From Flavobacterium hydatis (GTDB lineage: Bacteria > Bacteroidota > Bacteroidia > Flavobacteriales > Flavobacteriaceae), in assembly GCF_000737695.1 (NCBI RefSeq), contig NZ_JPRM01000022.1, positions 1 through 60,057 of the forward strand: a DNA stretch of 60,057 bases, read 5' to 3'. This document shows, one piece after another, positions 27,979 through 37,224 of the stretch. The notes under the pieces are model-generated. The model had not been told where the DNA came from and did not search any database. It worked only from the letters and a program-made list of their open reading frames with translations. A program made the position numbers and the translations under genes. Numbering within the stretch: the stretch's first letter is position 1; every line of letters begins with the position of its first letter.

Positions 27979-28031
27979 ATCTCGCTCACGAATCTCAAGT
28001 TAATGATACAGACATGAGCGAGATTTTTTTT
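27979..28031. terminator. Bidirectional terminator between radA and a lipoprotein gene
   Basis: Arms atctcgctca (27979-27988) and tgagcgagat (28015-28024) enclose a 26-base loop, with T-runs on the plus-strand side, between convergent genes. Confidence 0.75.
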
Positions 28032-28043
28032 ATAGAATACCTT

Positions 28044-28532
28044 CTAAAATTTTGGTGCACTAAAACTTCCCTCAGTAATTACAAATGTTTTTCCATCTCT
28101 TGTTCCAGAAAAACTAAATGTTCCTGCAATTTTCTTATCACTTTTCTCCGTAATATTCACAGTTCCTGATGTTGCACTAATATTATTTATTTCAGGCTTA
28201 AAAGTGAAATTTGCGGTATAAATTGTCCCTAGTTTTGATAAATCATATACAATTGGATGAGTTCCTGTAGTAAAATCTAAAGGCAACCATATAGAAATAC
28301 TTTTTAAAGTATCATCTATTCCCTCATACCCCATTATATTTATACTTCCTGAGGTACCTATGCTAGGCTCAAAATTATAAACAACTCCATTATATTTAAA
28401 TTTGATATAGCCTTCTGTACTTGTACTTTCATCTATATTATCTTCTGATGAACTGTCACTACTACAAGAAGATGATAATACTAATGAAAAGATGGCAACA
28501 GCCAAAAACATAATTTTCTTTAAAGTTTTCAT
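28044..28532 (-). CDS. Small lipoprotein, possibly DUF6252-like
   Basis: A 162-residue protein with a lipobox ending at C23 (LSSSC) and a Ser/Asp/Glu-rich linker. The mature part is all-beta in appearance: GYIKFKYNGVVYNF, then GTFSFSGTRDGKTFVITEGSFSAPKF at the C-terminus. This layout resembles small Bacteroidetes outer-membrane lipoproteins such as DUF6252; the assignment is not certain. It is a single gene with a candidate promoter at 28563-28570 and faces radA. Confidence 0.75.
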   Translation of the reverse strand: MKTLKKIMFLAVAIFSLVLSSSCSSDSSSEDNIDESTSTEGYIKFKYNGVVYNFEPSIGTSGSINIMGYEGIDDTLKSISIWLPLDFTTGTHPIVYDLSKLGTIYTANFTFKPEINNISATSGTVNITEKSDKKIAGTFSFSGTRDGKTFVITEGSFSAPKF

Positions 28533-28562
28533 TTAAAATTATTTTAATTATTAATAATCTTG

Positions 28563-28570
28563 CAAATATA
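28563..28570 (-). promoter_or_regulatory. -7 element of the small lipoprotein gene
   Basis: Reads TATATTTG on the minus strand, with a T-rich segment about 17 bases upstream. The leader would be about 25 bases. Confidence 0.5.
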
Positions 28571-28757
28571 TAAGATTTATACTATAAAAAACTCCTTCTT
28601 TGAAAAACTATGAATTTGAATCAAAATATACATACCGAATAAGGAAACTTTTATATTATCTTTTTCAATTCTTTAATGGATTTTTATTTTCTTTATAGAC
28701 TGATAATTCTAATTTAGATAATAGAAGCCGAATTATTTCAAAAAGCAAATTACATTT

Positions 28758-30722
28758 ATGAAGTTTCCAAAACAAAAAATATTCAAAGCATTCCTAATAC
28801 TTGCATTAGTATTGGTGGTACTTTTTTTAGGATTATATTTTTTTAGAGATGCCCTTTTGCATAAAGCTATTGCAAAAGTTTCTGATAAAATGAATAAAGA
28901 ATACAATAGTACTTTTTCGGTTAAAACAGCTTCTTTTGATGGTCTTTCGGGAATAAAACTAACCAACGTAATCTTAGTACCAAAAAATGCAGATACGCTT
29001 TGTAACATTCATAATATAGAAACCAGTATTAGCCTATCACATTTATTGGTGGGGGATATACAAATTGGAACTTTAAAAATTGACAAAGGCTACATACAAT
29101 TAGTAAAAAAAGGAAACATTAAGAACTTTGATGCTTTCTTAAAAAAAGACAGTACCAATACTTCTAAAAACGAAAAAAGAGAATATGCAACGTATGCCTA
29201 TAGAATAATATCTAAATTATTAAATCTTGTTCCTACCGATATGAAACTTGAAAATTTAATTTTTAAGATTGATGATAATGGTAAGAAAGCACAAATTGCA
29301 ATAAGTAAATTAGTTTTAGTCGATAAAGAACTTGAAACCAACTTACATGTTCAAACCAATACATTCGACCAACGTTGGAATATAAAAGGATTTGCTGACC
29401 CAAGAAATAAGAAAGCCGATATCCGATTTTTTAATCTTGACACAGGAGCAATACGAGTTCCCTACATTGATGATCGTTTTAATATGTTGGCTAGTTTTGA
29501 CTCTATCCGACTGAATATTGAAAATATCAAAAAAGATGGAAGCGAACTTCATATTGATGGTTATTCGTCTATTACAAATTTAAAAATTAACCATTCAAGA
29601 ATTGCCAGCAAAGATGTTGTTATAAAAAATGCTCGTTTTGATTATCGCTTCTTGTTAGGTTCTGATTTTATTTCGATAGATAGTACCTCAACAGTTCAGT
29701 TAAACAAAATAAAGTTCCATCCTTATGTATCTTATAATACCAAATCAGATACAATCTATACTCTAAAAGTGGCTATCCCTAAAATGAAAGCCCAAGATTT
29801 TATTGTTTCATTGCCCGATGGTTTGTTTACCCATTTTCAAGGTATGGAAGCTACGGGCGATTTTGACTATAAACTTGATTTTAAATTCAACAAAAACAAA
29901 CCAAACAGTTTAGTTTTTGATAGTAAATTAAACAAAGAAAACCTTGTTATCACCAAATATGGCGAAGCAAACCTTACCAAATTAAATGGTGAGTTTGTAT
30001 ATCGTGCCATTATAAAAAATGTGTTGCAAAGACCTATTTTAGTAGGTGCCGGAAATCCAAATTATACTCCTATTGAGCAAATTTCTCCATATCTTCAAAA
30101 ATGTGTTTTAACTACCGAAGATCCATCATTTTTCTCTCATCGTGGTTTTATTAATGAAGCTTTTAAACAATCAATTTTAAAGAATATACGAACCAAGAAA
30201 TTTTCTCGTGGTGCAAGCACAATTAGTATGCAATTAATAAAGAATGTTTTCTTAACCAGAGAAAAAACTTTATCACGCAAACTCGAAGAGATTTTACTAG
30301 TTTACATTCTCGAAAACAATCGTGTGGTAAGTAAGCAACGTATGCTCGAAGTATATTTTAATATTATCGAATGGGGGCCAAATGTATACGGAATTGGCGA
30401 AGCAAGTCGTTTTTATTTCCAAAAAAGTCCATCCGATTTAAGTCTTAACGAATGTTTGTTTCTGGCTACAATTATTCCGAGTCCAAGAAAATTTACCTAT
30501 CAATTTAATGACCAAGGAAACCTGAAAGATTACGCTATCAGAAATCAAAAATTCCTTAGCAATATTATGTTGCGTCGCGGTGTATTAACTCCTGAAGATA
30601 CTATTAGTAGGTCGCCTGTTTATATTTCTGGAAATGCTCGCTCGCTATTGCGAATAAAAGCACCAGATTCTACAGCAGTTCCTGTAGATTCTATGTCTAT
30701 AGATGATGAGTTTGATCTTTAA
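28758..30722 (+). CDS. AsmA-like / biosynthetic peptidoglycan transglycosylase (GT51) fusion
   Basis: A 654-residue protein. One N-terminal membrane helix spans about 9-28. Residues about 45-400 look like an AsmA-type beta-rich domain (TFSVKTASFDGLSGIKLTNVILVP, LKIDKGYIQL). Residues about 425-600 are a GT51 transglycosylase: catalytic E454 in LTTEDPSFFSHRGF, RGASTISMQLIKNVFLT, and LEVYFNIIEWGPNVYGIGEAS. There is no transpeptidase domain. It probably polymerises lipid II in the periplasm. The large N-terminal domain is not present in E. coli MtgA. The gene stands alone. Confidence 0.87.
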   Translation: MKFPKQKIFKAFLILALVLVVLFLGLYFFRDALLHKAIAKVSDKMNKEYNSTFSVKTASFDGLSGIKLTNVILVPKNADTLCNIHNIETSISLSHLLVGDIQIGTLKIDKGYIQLVKKGNIKNFDAFLKKDSTNTSKNEKREYATYAYRIISKLLNLVPTDMKLENLIFKIDDNGKKAQIAISKLVLVDKELETNLHVQTNTFDQRWNIKGFADPRNKKADIRFFNLDTGAIRVPYIDDRFNMLASFDSIRLNIENIKKDGSELHIDGYSSITNLKINHSRIASKDVVIKNARFDYRFLLGSDFISIDSTSTVQLNKIKFHPYVSYNTKSDTIYTLKVAIPKMKAQDFIVSLPDGLFTHFQGMEATGDFDYKLDFKFNKNKPNSLVFDSKLNKENLVITKYGEANLTKLNGEFVYRAIIKNVLQRPILVGAGNPNYTPIEQISPYLQKCVLTTEDPSFFSHRGFINEAFKQSILKNIRTKKFSRGASTISMQLIKNVFLTREKTLSRKLEEILLVYILENNRVVSKQRMLEVYFNIIEWGPNVYGIGEASRFYFQKSPSDLSLNECLFLATIIPSPRKFTYQFNDQGNLKDYAIRNQKFLSNIMLRRGVLTPEDTISRSPVYISGNARSLLRIKAPDSTAVPVDSMSIDDEFDL

Positions 30723-30740
30723 ATCTCTTTAGTATTCATC

Positions 30741-30765
30741 CTGCAAGGTTTCCGAAACCTTGTAG
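30741..30765. repeat. CAAGGTTT palindrome
   Basis: CAAGGTTT (30744-30751), CCG, AAACCTTG (30755-30762) form a perfect inverted repeat 20 bases past the GT51 gene and upstream of nothing on the plus strand. It lacks a T-run on either side. It is the type of short palindrome scattered between Flavobacterium genes, and may act as a weak bidirectional terminator. Confidence 0.6.
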
Positions 30766-30787
30766 GTATAATTATAACACCAACTGC

Positions 30788-31537
30788 TTACTTAAAATTC
30801 TTCAGAAAATCTTCTTTATACGTTGGAGAAACTTCAATTTCAGCACCATCATTTAGCGTTATGATTCCGCCTTTATTATATGATTTTACACAATTCATAT
30901 TAATAATATGCGATTTATGAACCCGTATAAATGGTAAGGGTAAAATCTCTGAAAAGTGTTTTAAGAATCGACAAACCATTTTCTTATTTCCGCTGTTTAG
31001 GTATAAATCGGTGAAGTTTCCATTACCTTTTAATCGGACAATTTCTTCCATTTTAACCACTTCAAAACCTTCTAAAGTTGGTAAAATTACTTGTTGTTTT
31101 TCAGGTTTGGTTTCATGAAAATTCTCAACGATAATTTTGTTTCTATTAAAGATTTCATGGTTCATAACCTGATGATGCACTTTGTTTACTGCAACAATCA
31201 ACTCTTCGATACTAATAGGTTTTAAAAGATAATAAGCAGCACTTTGGTTTAAAGCCTTTAATGAATATTCGGAAAAAGCGGTAACAAAAATTGTTTCAAA
31301 ATGTAAATCTTTACATGCTTCCAAGACATCAAAAGCATTCCCAAAAGGCATCTCGACATCCAGAAAAACCAATTGTGGTTGTAATTCGTGTAACAACGGA
31401 ACTGCTTCTTTTATATTTTGTGCTTCGCCAATAACCTCAACCTGCGGACAATATTTACTCAAATAATTCTTGAGTACTTCTCGTGCTGCAAGTTCGTCTT
31501 CGACAATTACACTTCTTATCTTTTGAAAAGTCATCAT
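30788..31537 (-). CDS. LytTR-family response regulator
   Basis: A 249-residue two-component regulator. The receiver domain (about 6-120) has the acidic pair E13/D14 (IVEDE), phospho-acceptor D60 in LVFLDVEMP and a conserved Lys in YYLLKPI. The LytTR DNA-binding domain (about 150-248) ends VHKSHIINMNCVKSYNKGGIITLNDGAEIEVSPTYKEDF, the family's hallmark. Its start overlaps the kinase stop by 4 bp, so they form one unit. LytTR proteins bind phased direct repeats, and candidate half-sites lie upstream of the divergent VWA gene at 33438-33482. Confidence 0.93.
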   Translation of the reverse strand: MMTFQKIRSVIVEDELAAREVLKNYLSKYCPQVEVIGEAQNIKEAVPLLHELQPQLVFLDVEMPFGNAFDVLEACKDLHFETIFVTAFSEYSLKALNQSAAYYLLKPISIEELIVAVNKVHHQVMNHEIFNRNKIIVENFHETKPEKQQVILPTLEGFEVVKMEEIVRLKGNGNFTDLYLNSGNKKMVCRFLKHFSEILPLPFIRVHKSHIINMNCVKSYNKGGIITLNDGAEIEVSPTYKEDFLKNFK

Positions 31538-33348
31538 ATTTTATCTATTAACGGAAAAATAATTCGAACAATCGTTCCTGTTTCTGGTATTTCTTTTTCG
31601 ATAATTTCAAAAGAAATATTCTTTTTATACAATTCGTTCAGCAAACCAATACGTTCCTTAGTATTACTTAATCCACGAGATTCATGTGCTTTTTGATTAC
31701 TTGTTTTTAGTTCTCGACTTTTGGTTAAACCAATACCGTTATCTTCTATAACAACCATAACTTTCTCATCTTTGAACTCAAAATTAAGATTAAGAAATCC
31801 CTTTTTATCAAGGTAGCGTAATCCGTGCCAAATTGCATTTTCCAGATGTGGCTGAATAATCATATTAGGAACCAAAACCGTTTCGGCATCCAAAGCTTCA
31901 TCGACATTAATCTTAAAATCAAATTTATCCTGAAAACGCAAATGTTCTAAGTCCAGGTATTTTTTCAATTGTTCAATTTCTTTATCTAAAGTGATGAAAT
32001 CCTTATTAGAGTTTTCCATCATATTTCGCATCAGGTTAGAATAAGAGGTCAGATATTTATTGGCTTCTAATTCTTTATTTTCAGAAATAAACTGATTCAC
32101 ACTATTCAAACTATTAAAGATAAAATGCGGATTCATTTCTCGTCTCAACGATTGTAATGCAATTTCTTTATTTTTAGTTTTTATCGAATACAAGGCTTTT
32201 ACAATAAATAGAAATAAAAGCAAGAGCAATAAAATTGAACCTAATAGAAAATAATTAAAGGTGTTTTTCTTTGTAATCAATTCGTCTTTCAACGTTTTTT
32301 CTTTTTCTAACTGACGGATTTTATCTTCGGTTACCTGAAATGTTTTGGCATCGATAAGCGTAGTATCTGATTGAATTAATTCATCAAAGTTCTTAAAGAA
32401 TTGTTCGTACAATGCGATACTTTCTTTATCGTCACCTTTAGTTTTGTAATACTCAATTAAAGCCGACAAACTTTTTTTGGCTTCGGTAGAATTTCCGTTT
32501 TTAGATGCTAAATCATACGCTTCTTTAAGCGACACAACTGCTTTTTTAGGTTCTTCTTTTTTAAAATAAAGCTTTGCCAAAGATTGTAATTGCTTTATTT
32601 GGGTAGTAAAATCTTGTTTGGTTTTGGCTTCCGCCAAAAGTCTTTCGCTTATACCAATTGCTTTCTCAAACTGACTATCTGAAGCATATACTTTGGCAAT
32701 TTCATTTTTAATTTTAATAACCTCTTCTGGTTTATCTTTTGCGTAAGCGAGTGCTTTATTATAACTCTCAATTGCAACTATTTTGTTTTTTTGCTGCAAA
32801 GAATTTTCTGCTTTTTGAACATAAGCTGCTGCAACCTCATCAATTTTATTATCTCTTTTAAGTAACTCTATATTCGAATTTACATATCCTGCTTGTGTAA
32901 CCGGACTTGCTTGTGTACGCAATCGGTTAGCATCATTTTGGTTTATTTTTTCTTCATTTTTATCCTCAGCAATAGCCCCAGCAATCTCGTAGTTCTTTAT
33001 TGCTGAATCAAACTTTTTTTGATTCTCTTGTACTTTAGCAATACTTCTTGTTACTCGTATTTTGTCTTCGGCAAGATTTTGTTTGGTATAACTTGCTAAG
33101 GCTTTTTTATAATATTCTTCGGCTTTTGCATTATCTCCTTTATTAAGGAATTCGTTGGCAAGGCGTTCATAATTCTGACCTATTTGTGTCTCGTCATTTA
33201 TATCCAATGATTTTTGTAACTCTTTAGATACTTTGCTCATTTTAGAAATTGGCACTGCTTTTTTCTTAGCAAGAGAATCCTGTGCCATTACTCCAAAAGG
33301 AAGTAACAACATTAGAAATAAAGAAAAAACAGCTAATAAACGTCTCAT
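31534..33348 (-). CDS. TPR-containing sensor histidine kinase (LytS/His_kinase family)
   Basis: A 604-residue kinase. A signal peptide (1-22, ending MAQ) is followed by a periplasmic TPR region (about 50-330, with repeats such as AKAEEYYKKALASY and VVSLKEAYDLA). A membrane helix spans about 366-386. A His_kinase domain has H408 in LRREMNPHFIFNSLNSVNQFI. The ATPase domain follows with NMIIQPHLENAIWHG and EDNGIGL. It probably senses an envelope signal through the TPR part and phosphorylates the overlapping LytTR regulator. The 4-bp gene overlap supports pairing. Confidence 0.93.
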   Translation of the reverse strand: MRRLLAVFSLFLMLLLPFGVMAQDSLAKKKAVPISKMSKVSKELQKSLDINDETQIGQNYERLANEFLNKGDNAKAEEYYKKALASYTKQNLAEDKIRVTRSIAKVQENQKKFDSAIKNYEIAGAIAEDKNEEKINQNDANRLRTQASPVTQAGYVNSNIELLKRDNKIDEVAAAYVQKAENSLQQKNKIVAIESYNKALAYAKDKPEEVIKIKNEIAKVYASDSQFEKAIGISERLLAEAKTKQDFTTQIKQLQSLAKLYFKKEEPKKAVVSLKEAYDLASKNGNSTEAKKSLSALIEYYKTKGDDKESIALYEQFFKNFDELIQSDTTLIDAKTFQVTEDKIRQLEKEKTLKDELITKKNTFNYFLLGSILLLLLLFLFIVKALYSIKTKNKEIALQSLRREMNPHFIFNSLNSVNQFISENKELEANKYLTSYSNLMRNMMENSNKDFITLDKEIEQLKKYLDLEHLRFQDKFDFKINVDEALDAETVLVPNMIIQPHLENAIWHGLRYLDKKGFLNLNFEFKDEKVMVVIEDNGIGLTKSRELKTSNQKAHESRGLSNTKERIGLLNELYKKNISFEIIEKEIPETGTIVRIIFPLIDKI

Positions 33349-33362
33349 ATATTATATCTTTT

Positions 33363-33408
33363 TTTAAATCTTAGCACCTTAATTTATAGGTGACTCAGAA
33401 CCTTTAAA
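33363..33408. repeat. AAGGTTCTGAG/CTAAGATTT-type dispersed repeat
   Basis: On the minus strand it reads AAAGGTTCTGAGTCACC, a spacer, then AAGGTGCTAAGATTT. Related copies are at 38270-38310 and 39525-39549. It lies just upstream of the kinase ATG. Confidence 0.6.
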
Positions 33409-33437
33409 AACAATACTGTAAAGTAAAGTATTTTATA

Positions 33438-33482
33438 TTCCGTTTACAACTCGTTTCACCAAGTGAAAATACCGTTTCACCA
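33438..33482. promoter_or_regulatory. Phased CGTTT half-sites: candidate LytTR operator
   Basis: CGTTT words begin at 33441, 33452 and 33473, i.e. 11 and 21 bp apart (one and two helical turns). The last two extend to identical CGTTTCACCA. TCCGTTTAC and ACCGTTTCA match most positions of the published LytTR half-site pattern. A TTTCAC-CAA-GTGAAA palindrome (33455-33469) overlaps. The block lies between the LytTR operon and the VWA gene. Confidence 0.45.
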
Positions 33483-33512
33483 TTTGTCCAAAAAACGAAT
33501 TCTTAAAGTTTA

Positions 33513-33520
33513 TAAGTTTG
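33513..33520 (+). promoter_or_regulatory. -7 element of the VWA operon
   Basis: TAAGTTTG (TAnnTTTG), 32 bases upstream of the ATG at 33553. No TTG lies at the usual distance upstream, which fits a promoter that depends on an activator. Confidence 0.5.
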
Positions 33521-33552
33521 GTCTATAATCACAATCTAAAACATAGGAAATC

Positions 33553-34713
33553 ATGAAAACATCAATCCTTATCTCAGCGCTTTTAGCAACTACATTCACT
33601 TTTGCAAATAGCAATTATACTAATGCTAATCTTAAAAAGAATACTGGAATTGAAAAACCGATAACAGCGGAAAAGACCAAAATACAAGTTGCATTATTAT
33701 TAGATACTTCTAGTAGTATGGATGGTTTAATTGATCAGGCAAAATCTAGGCTTTGGAATATTGTAAACACTTTAACAACTTTAAAATACAACGGACAGAA
33801 TCCCGATATCGAGATTGCTTTGTATGAATATGGTAATGATGGTTTGTCTAAACAATCTAACTATATCAGACAAATAGCACCACTTTCGACAGATTTAGAT
33901 TTGATTTCGGAAAAACTGTTTTCTCTAAGTACTAATGGTGGTAACGAATACTGCGGAGCTGTGATTCAGGATGCAACCAAACAATTAAAATGGGCAAAGG
34001 ACAACAACAATATGAAGCTTATTTATATAGCAGGAAACGAAGAATTTAATCAAGGTGGAATTAATTATAAAGAAGCTATTAGCAATGCCTTAAAGAATGA
34101 TATTTATGTAAATACTATTTATTGTGGCGATAAAACACAAGGCATAAATGAACTATGGAAAGACGGTGCAGATTATGGAAAAGGGAAATATTTTAATATC
34201 GATTCTAACCAATCGGTACGTTATATCGTAACTCCGTATGATGTTGAAATTACAAAATGTAACGAAAAAATCAACAAAACCTACATTGGTTATGGCTCAA
34301 AAGGTTCTGAGAAAAAAATGAATCAGGAAATGCAGGATAAAAATGCTCAGAAAGTTTCTGCATCAAATTATGCCGAACGCGCTGTGAGTAAATCCAAAGC
34401 AGTTTATAAAAATGATAGTTGGGATTTGGTCGATAAAGTAAAAGATGATGCTACAGCTATTTCGAAAATAAAAAAAGAAGAATTGCCTGCTGAACTTCAG
34501 AATAAATCTACTGCCGAATTAAAGGTAATTGTTGCACAAAAAACCAGAGAAAGAGAAAATATTCAAAAGGAAATTGGCGAACTTGCCAAAAAACGTCAGG
34601 AATATATAGATACCGAAGCAAAAAAAACAAAGAAACAAGATGATTTGGGTAATGCCATAAACACATCGATTGTTGCTTTTGCAAAAGTTAAAGGATATAC
34701 TGTTGAAAAATAA
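33553..34713 (+). CDS. Exported VWA-domain protein
   Basis: A 386-residue protein with a signal peptide (1-20, about AFANS). A von Willebrand A domain follows with the metal-site motif DTSSS at 51-55 (ALLLDTSSSMDGL) and later Thr/Asp positions in IYIAGNEEFNQGG. The C-terminal third (about 255-386) is charged and largely helical, with a coiled-coil-like AELKVIVAQKTRERENIQKEIGELAKKRQEY stretch. It probably mediates metal-dependent protein contacts in the periplasm or at the surface. It is the first gene of a three-gene plus-strand run (VWA, L,D-transpeptidase, DUF4139) divergent from the LytS/LytTR pair. Confidence 0.88.
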   Translation: MKTSILISALLATTFTFANSNYTNANLKKNTGIEKPITAEKTKIQVALLLDTSSSMDGLIDQAKSRLWNIVNTLTTLKYNGQNPDIEIALYEYGNDGLSKQSNYIRQIAPLSTDLDLISEKLFSLSTNGGNEYCGAVIQDATKQLKWAKDNNNMKLIYIAGNEEFNQGGINYKEAISNALKNDIYVNTIYCGDKTQGINELWKDGADYGKGKYFNIDSNQSVRYIVTPYDVEITKCNEKINKTYIGYGSKGSEKKMNQEMQDKNAQKVSASNYAERAVSKSKAVYKNDSWDLVDKVKDDATAISKIKKEELPAELQNKSTAELKVIVAQKTRERENIQKEIGELAKKRQEYIDTEAKKTKKQDDLGNAINTSIVAFAKVKGYTVEK

Positions 34714-34745
34714 ATACAGTGGTAAAAAATCAATTATTTAAAAAC

Positions 34746-35360
34746 ATGAAAAAGAGTATCTTCTTTTTGATTTTTATGGGAGTTTTTTGTGTTAGTTTTA
34801 AATGCATACATAAAGAAGAAAAACTCAAGTTACCTGATTCAAAATCATCGTCGAAAGAAAAATTGACAAACCAGATAAACGAGGTTAAAAAGTTTGTAAA
34901 TGCATCTTCTAAATACAATACCGAAGTTGGCTTTTTTATCGATATGGGAATTGCATCTGGTAAGAAACGCTTTTTTATATATGATTTAAAAAATGACAAA
35001 CTACTTAACAAAGGCTTGGTTGGTCATGGTTCTGGCTCAGAAACGGGAATTCCTGGGAAATTAAAATTTAGCAATGTAAAAAATTCGCTTTCTACCTCGT
35101 TAGGAAAATATTCGATTGGGTATTCGTATGAAGGCACTTTTGGGAAAGCATACAAATTATACGGATTGGACAAGACCAACGATAATGCTTTTGATAGAAA
35201 TGTGGTTTTACATAAATATAAGGATGTCCCTTTTGAAGAACAAATAAACCCTATCTGTAATAGTTATGGATGTCCGATGGTGAATGAAAAGTTCTTTGGT
35301 GTAGTTGAAGACATAATTGATAACTCTAAAAAGAAAATCATTCTTGTTATCTACTATTAA
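34746..35360 (+). CDS. Murein L,D-transpeptidase catalytic-domain protein (YkuD_2 type)
   Basis: A 204-residue protein from the ATG at 34746; an earlier in-frame start at 34719 would bury the signal sequence. The N-terminal hydrophobic segment (1-20) ends at a Cys (VSFKC), so it may be a lipoprotein, though the lipobox is atypical. The catalytic region includes GHGSGSETGIPGKLKFSN, H156 in VVLHKY, and Cys176 in CNSYGCPMVN, matching the His/Ser-x-Gly-Cys arrangement of L,D-transpeptidases. It probably crosslinks or trims peptidoglycan. It lies 32 bp after the VWA gene. Confidence 0.88.
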   Translation: MKKSIFFLIFMGVFCVSFKCIHKEEKLKLPDSKSSSKEKLTNQINEVKKFVNASSKYNTEVGFFIDMGIASGKKRFFIYDLKNDKLLNKGLVGHGSGSETGIPGKLKFSNVKNSLSTSLGKYSIGYSYEGTFGKAYKLYGLDKTNDNAFDRNVVLHKYKDVPFEEQINPICNSYGCPMVNEKFFGVVEDIIDNSKKKIILVIYY

Positions 35361-35428
35361 AACCCAGTCAAATTTTCGTTATTTGTAATACATATTACCC
35401 TAAAACAAACAATTTAAATATTAAACTC

Positions 35429-37063
35429 ATGATAAAAAAAATAGTGACATCCGCTTTATTATTGATTGGTACAATTGCATTTGCGCAAAAACCAATCTTT
35501 ACAACGGCAAAAGTAAAAGCTGCAACGGTATACTTTAATGCTGCCGAAATTTCGCAAACTGCAAGCGCTACTCTCCCATTAGGAACTAGCGAAATTGTAA
35601 TAAAAAATGTTGCCGTAGACTTAAACGAGAATTCTATACAAATAGGAACTCCATCGACAGTAACGGTACTTTCGGTTCAGTTTACCAATAATTATATTTC
35701 AGAATATGAAGTTGACACTAAATCCCCTGCGCTAAAAAGAGTAAGAGATAGTATTGTTTTGGTTCAGAAAGAGCTTCAGAAAGTTAATAACACGATAAAT
35801 TCTGAAACAAAAACGATTCAACTTTTAGATAAAAATCAACAAATTTCTGGTGTGAATTCAGGTTTAAATGTAACCGAATTAATGAAAATGGTCGATTATT
35901 ATAAGAACAAACAACTAGAAATTGCCAATACCATTAATGCTCTTTCTGAGAAACAACAAAAGCTTAATGAAACGCTTCAAAAACTAAATAACAAACTTGA
36001 AGTTGATACTAGCAAAGAAGAGAAAACCTCATCGGGAAAATTAATTGTTCAGGTTATGAATGAAGTTGCTGGGGCTGTGCCATTGGATATTTCGTACTTA
36101 ACGAATAATGCTACATGGACTCCATTTTACGACCTACGTGCCGAAAGTGTTACCTCGCCTATTAATATGATGTACAAAGCTCAGGTAATCCAAAATACGG
36201 GCATTGATTGGAAAAAAGTAAAACTTACTTTATCTAGTGGTTATCCTAACCAGAATAATCAAGCGCCGATATTGAGTTCTTGGTTTTTGAGAAATAATAA
36301 TATTAGTCAAGCACCATACGCTTACCAACAAAGAAGTGTAATGAATCAGCTGCAAGGTAGAGTTGCAGAAGACAATGCATTAATGGAAACTGTAGTTGTA
36401 GCACCAGTTGCAATGAAGAAATCATCTGTTTCAGATTATACGACTGTCGAAGAAAACCAACTTAATGTTTCTTTTGATATTGATATTCCTTATGACATTT
36501 TATCTAACGGAAAAGTACATAGTGTTTCTCTAAAAGAAATAAAATTACCATCATCATATAAATATTATGCTGCGCCAAGAGTAGAAAGTGAAGCTTTCCT
36601 TCTTGCAGAAATTGCAGATTATAGCAAATACAATTTATTGAGAGGTGAGGCTAATATTATTTTTGAAGGTATGTATGTAGGGAAAACTTTTATCGAGCCA
36701 AACCAAACTAGTGATACACTAAACCTAAGTATGGGTCGTGATAAGAAAGTATCTATAAAACGTGAAAAAGTAGCCGATAAATCGGGAACTAAGTTTTTAT
36801 CTTCAAAAAAAGAACAAACTTTTACTTATGACATCACGGTAAGAAACAACAAGAAAGAGGCTGTTGAACTTTTGTTAAAAGACCAATATCCTTTGACTAC
36901 CAATAAAGAAATAGAAGTCGAATTGTTACAAAATGATGGTGCAAAAGTAAATGCCGAAACTGGAATCCTGACTTGGCAATTACAAATGAAACCTAATGAA
37001 GTGAAGAAATTCAGAATTAGTTATAAAGTAAGATATCCTAAAGATCAGGTATTAAATTTATAA
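35429..37063 (+). CDS. DUF4139 (mucoidy-inhibitor MuiA-like) exported protein
   Basis: A 544-residue protein with a signal peptide (1-20, ending FAQ). The N-terminal DUF4140-like domain starts TTAKVKAATVYFNAAEISQTASATLPLGTSEIVIKNV. A coiled coil covers about 95-195. The DUF4139 domain fills the rest, with AGAVPLDISYLTNNATWTPFYDLRAES and the end LTWQLQMKPNEVKKFRISYKVRYPKDQ. An insertion near 305-335 (LQGRVAEDNALMETVVVAP) resembles the receptor-plug TonB-box region. Function is unknown; the name MuiA comes from a mucoidy phenotype in other bacteria. It is the last gene of the VWA run and is followed by a terminator. Confidence 0.85.
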   Translation: MIKKIVTSALLLIGTIAFAQKPIFTTAKVKAATVYFNAAEISQTASATLPLGTSEIVIKNVAVDLNENSIQIGTPSTVTVLSVQFTNNYISEYEVDTKSPALKRVRDSIVLVQKELQKVNNTINSETKTIQLLDKNQQISGVNSGLNVTELMKMVDYYKNKQLEIANTINALSEKQQKLNETLQKLNNKLEVDTSKEEKTSSGKLIVQVMNEVAGAVPLDISYLTNNATWTPFYDLRAESVTSPINMMYKAQVIQNTGIDWKKVKLTLSSGYPNQNNQAPILSSWFLRNNNISQAPYAYQQRSVMNQLQGRVAEDNALMETVVVAPVAMKKSSVSDYTTVEENQLNVSFDIDIPYDILSNGKVHSVSLKEIKLPSSYKYYAAPRVESEAFLLAEIADYSKYNLLRGEANIIFEGMYVGKTFIEPNQTSDTLNLSMGRDKKVSIKREKVADKSGTKFLSSKKEQTFTYDITVRNNKKEAVELLLKDQYPLTTNKEIEVELLQNDGAKVNAETGILTWQLQMKPNEVKKFRISYKVRYPKDQVLNL

Positions 37064-37079
37064 AATCCCTTTAAAAAAC

Positions 37080-37116
37080 AAATCCCGATACGTGTTTAAA
37101 TGTATCGGGATTTTTG
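37080..37116 (+). terminator. Terminator after the DUF4139 gene
   Basis: Perfect 12-bp arms (37080-37091 and 37102-37113) around a 10-base loop, followed by TTTTTG. Confidence 0.85.
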
Positions 37117-37144
37117 TTTTTATATAATCTGTGGTAGAAAATTA

Positions 37145-37190
37145 ACCGCAAAGTTCACAAAGTTTTACGCAAAGTTCGCAATGTTTACAA
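37145..37190. repeat. CGCAAAG-type dispersed repeat
   Basis: Words such as accgcaaagttcacaaagtt and acgcaaagttcgcaa are strung together, the same family as at 39375-39410 and 59868-60025. It fills the gap between convergent genes. Confidence 0.65.
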
Positions 37191-37224
37191 GTACTATAAA
37201 CTGAAACTGTAAAACTGAAGCTAA

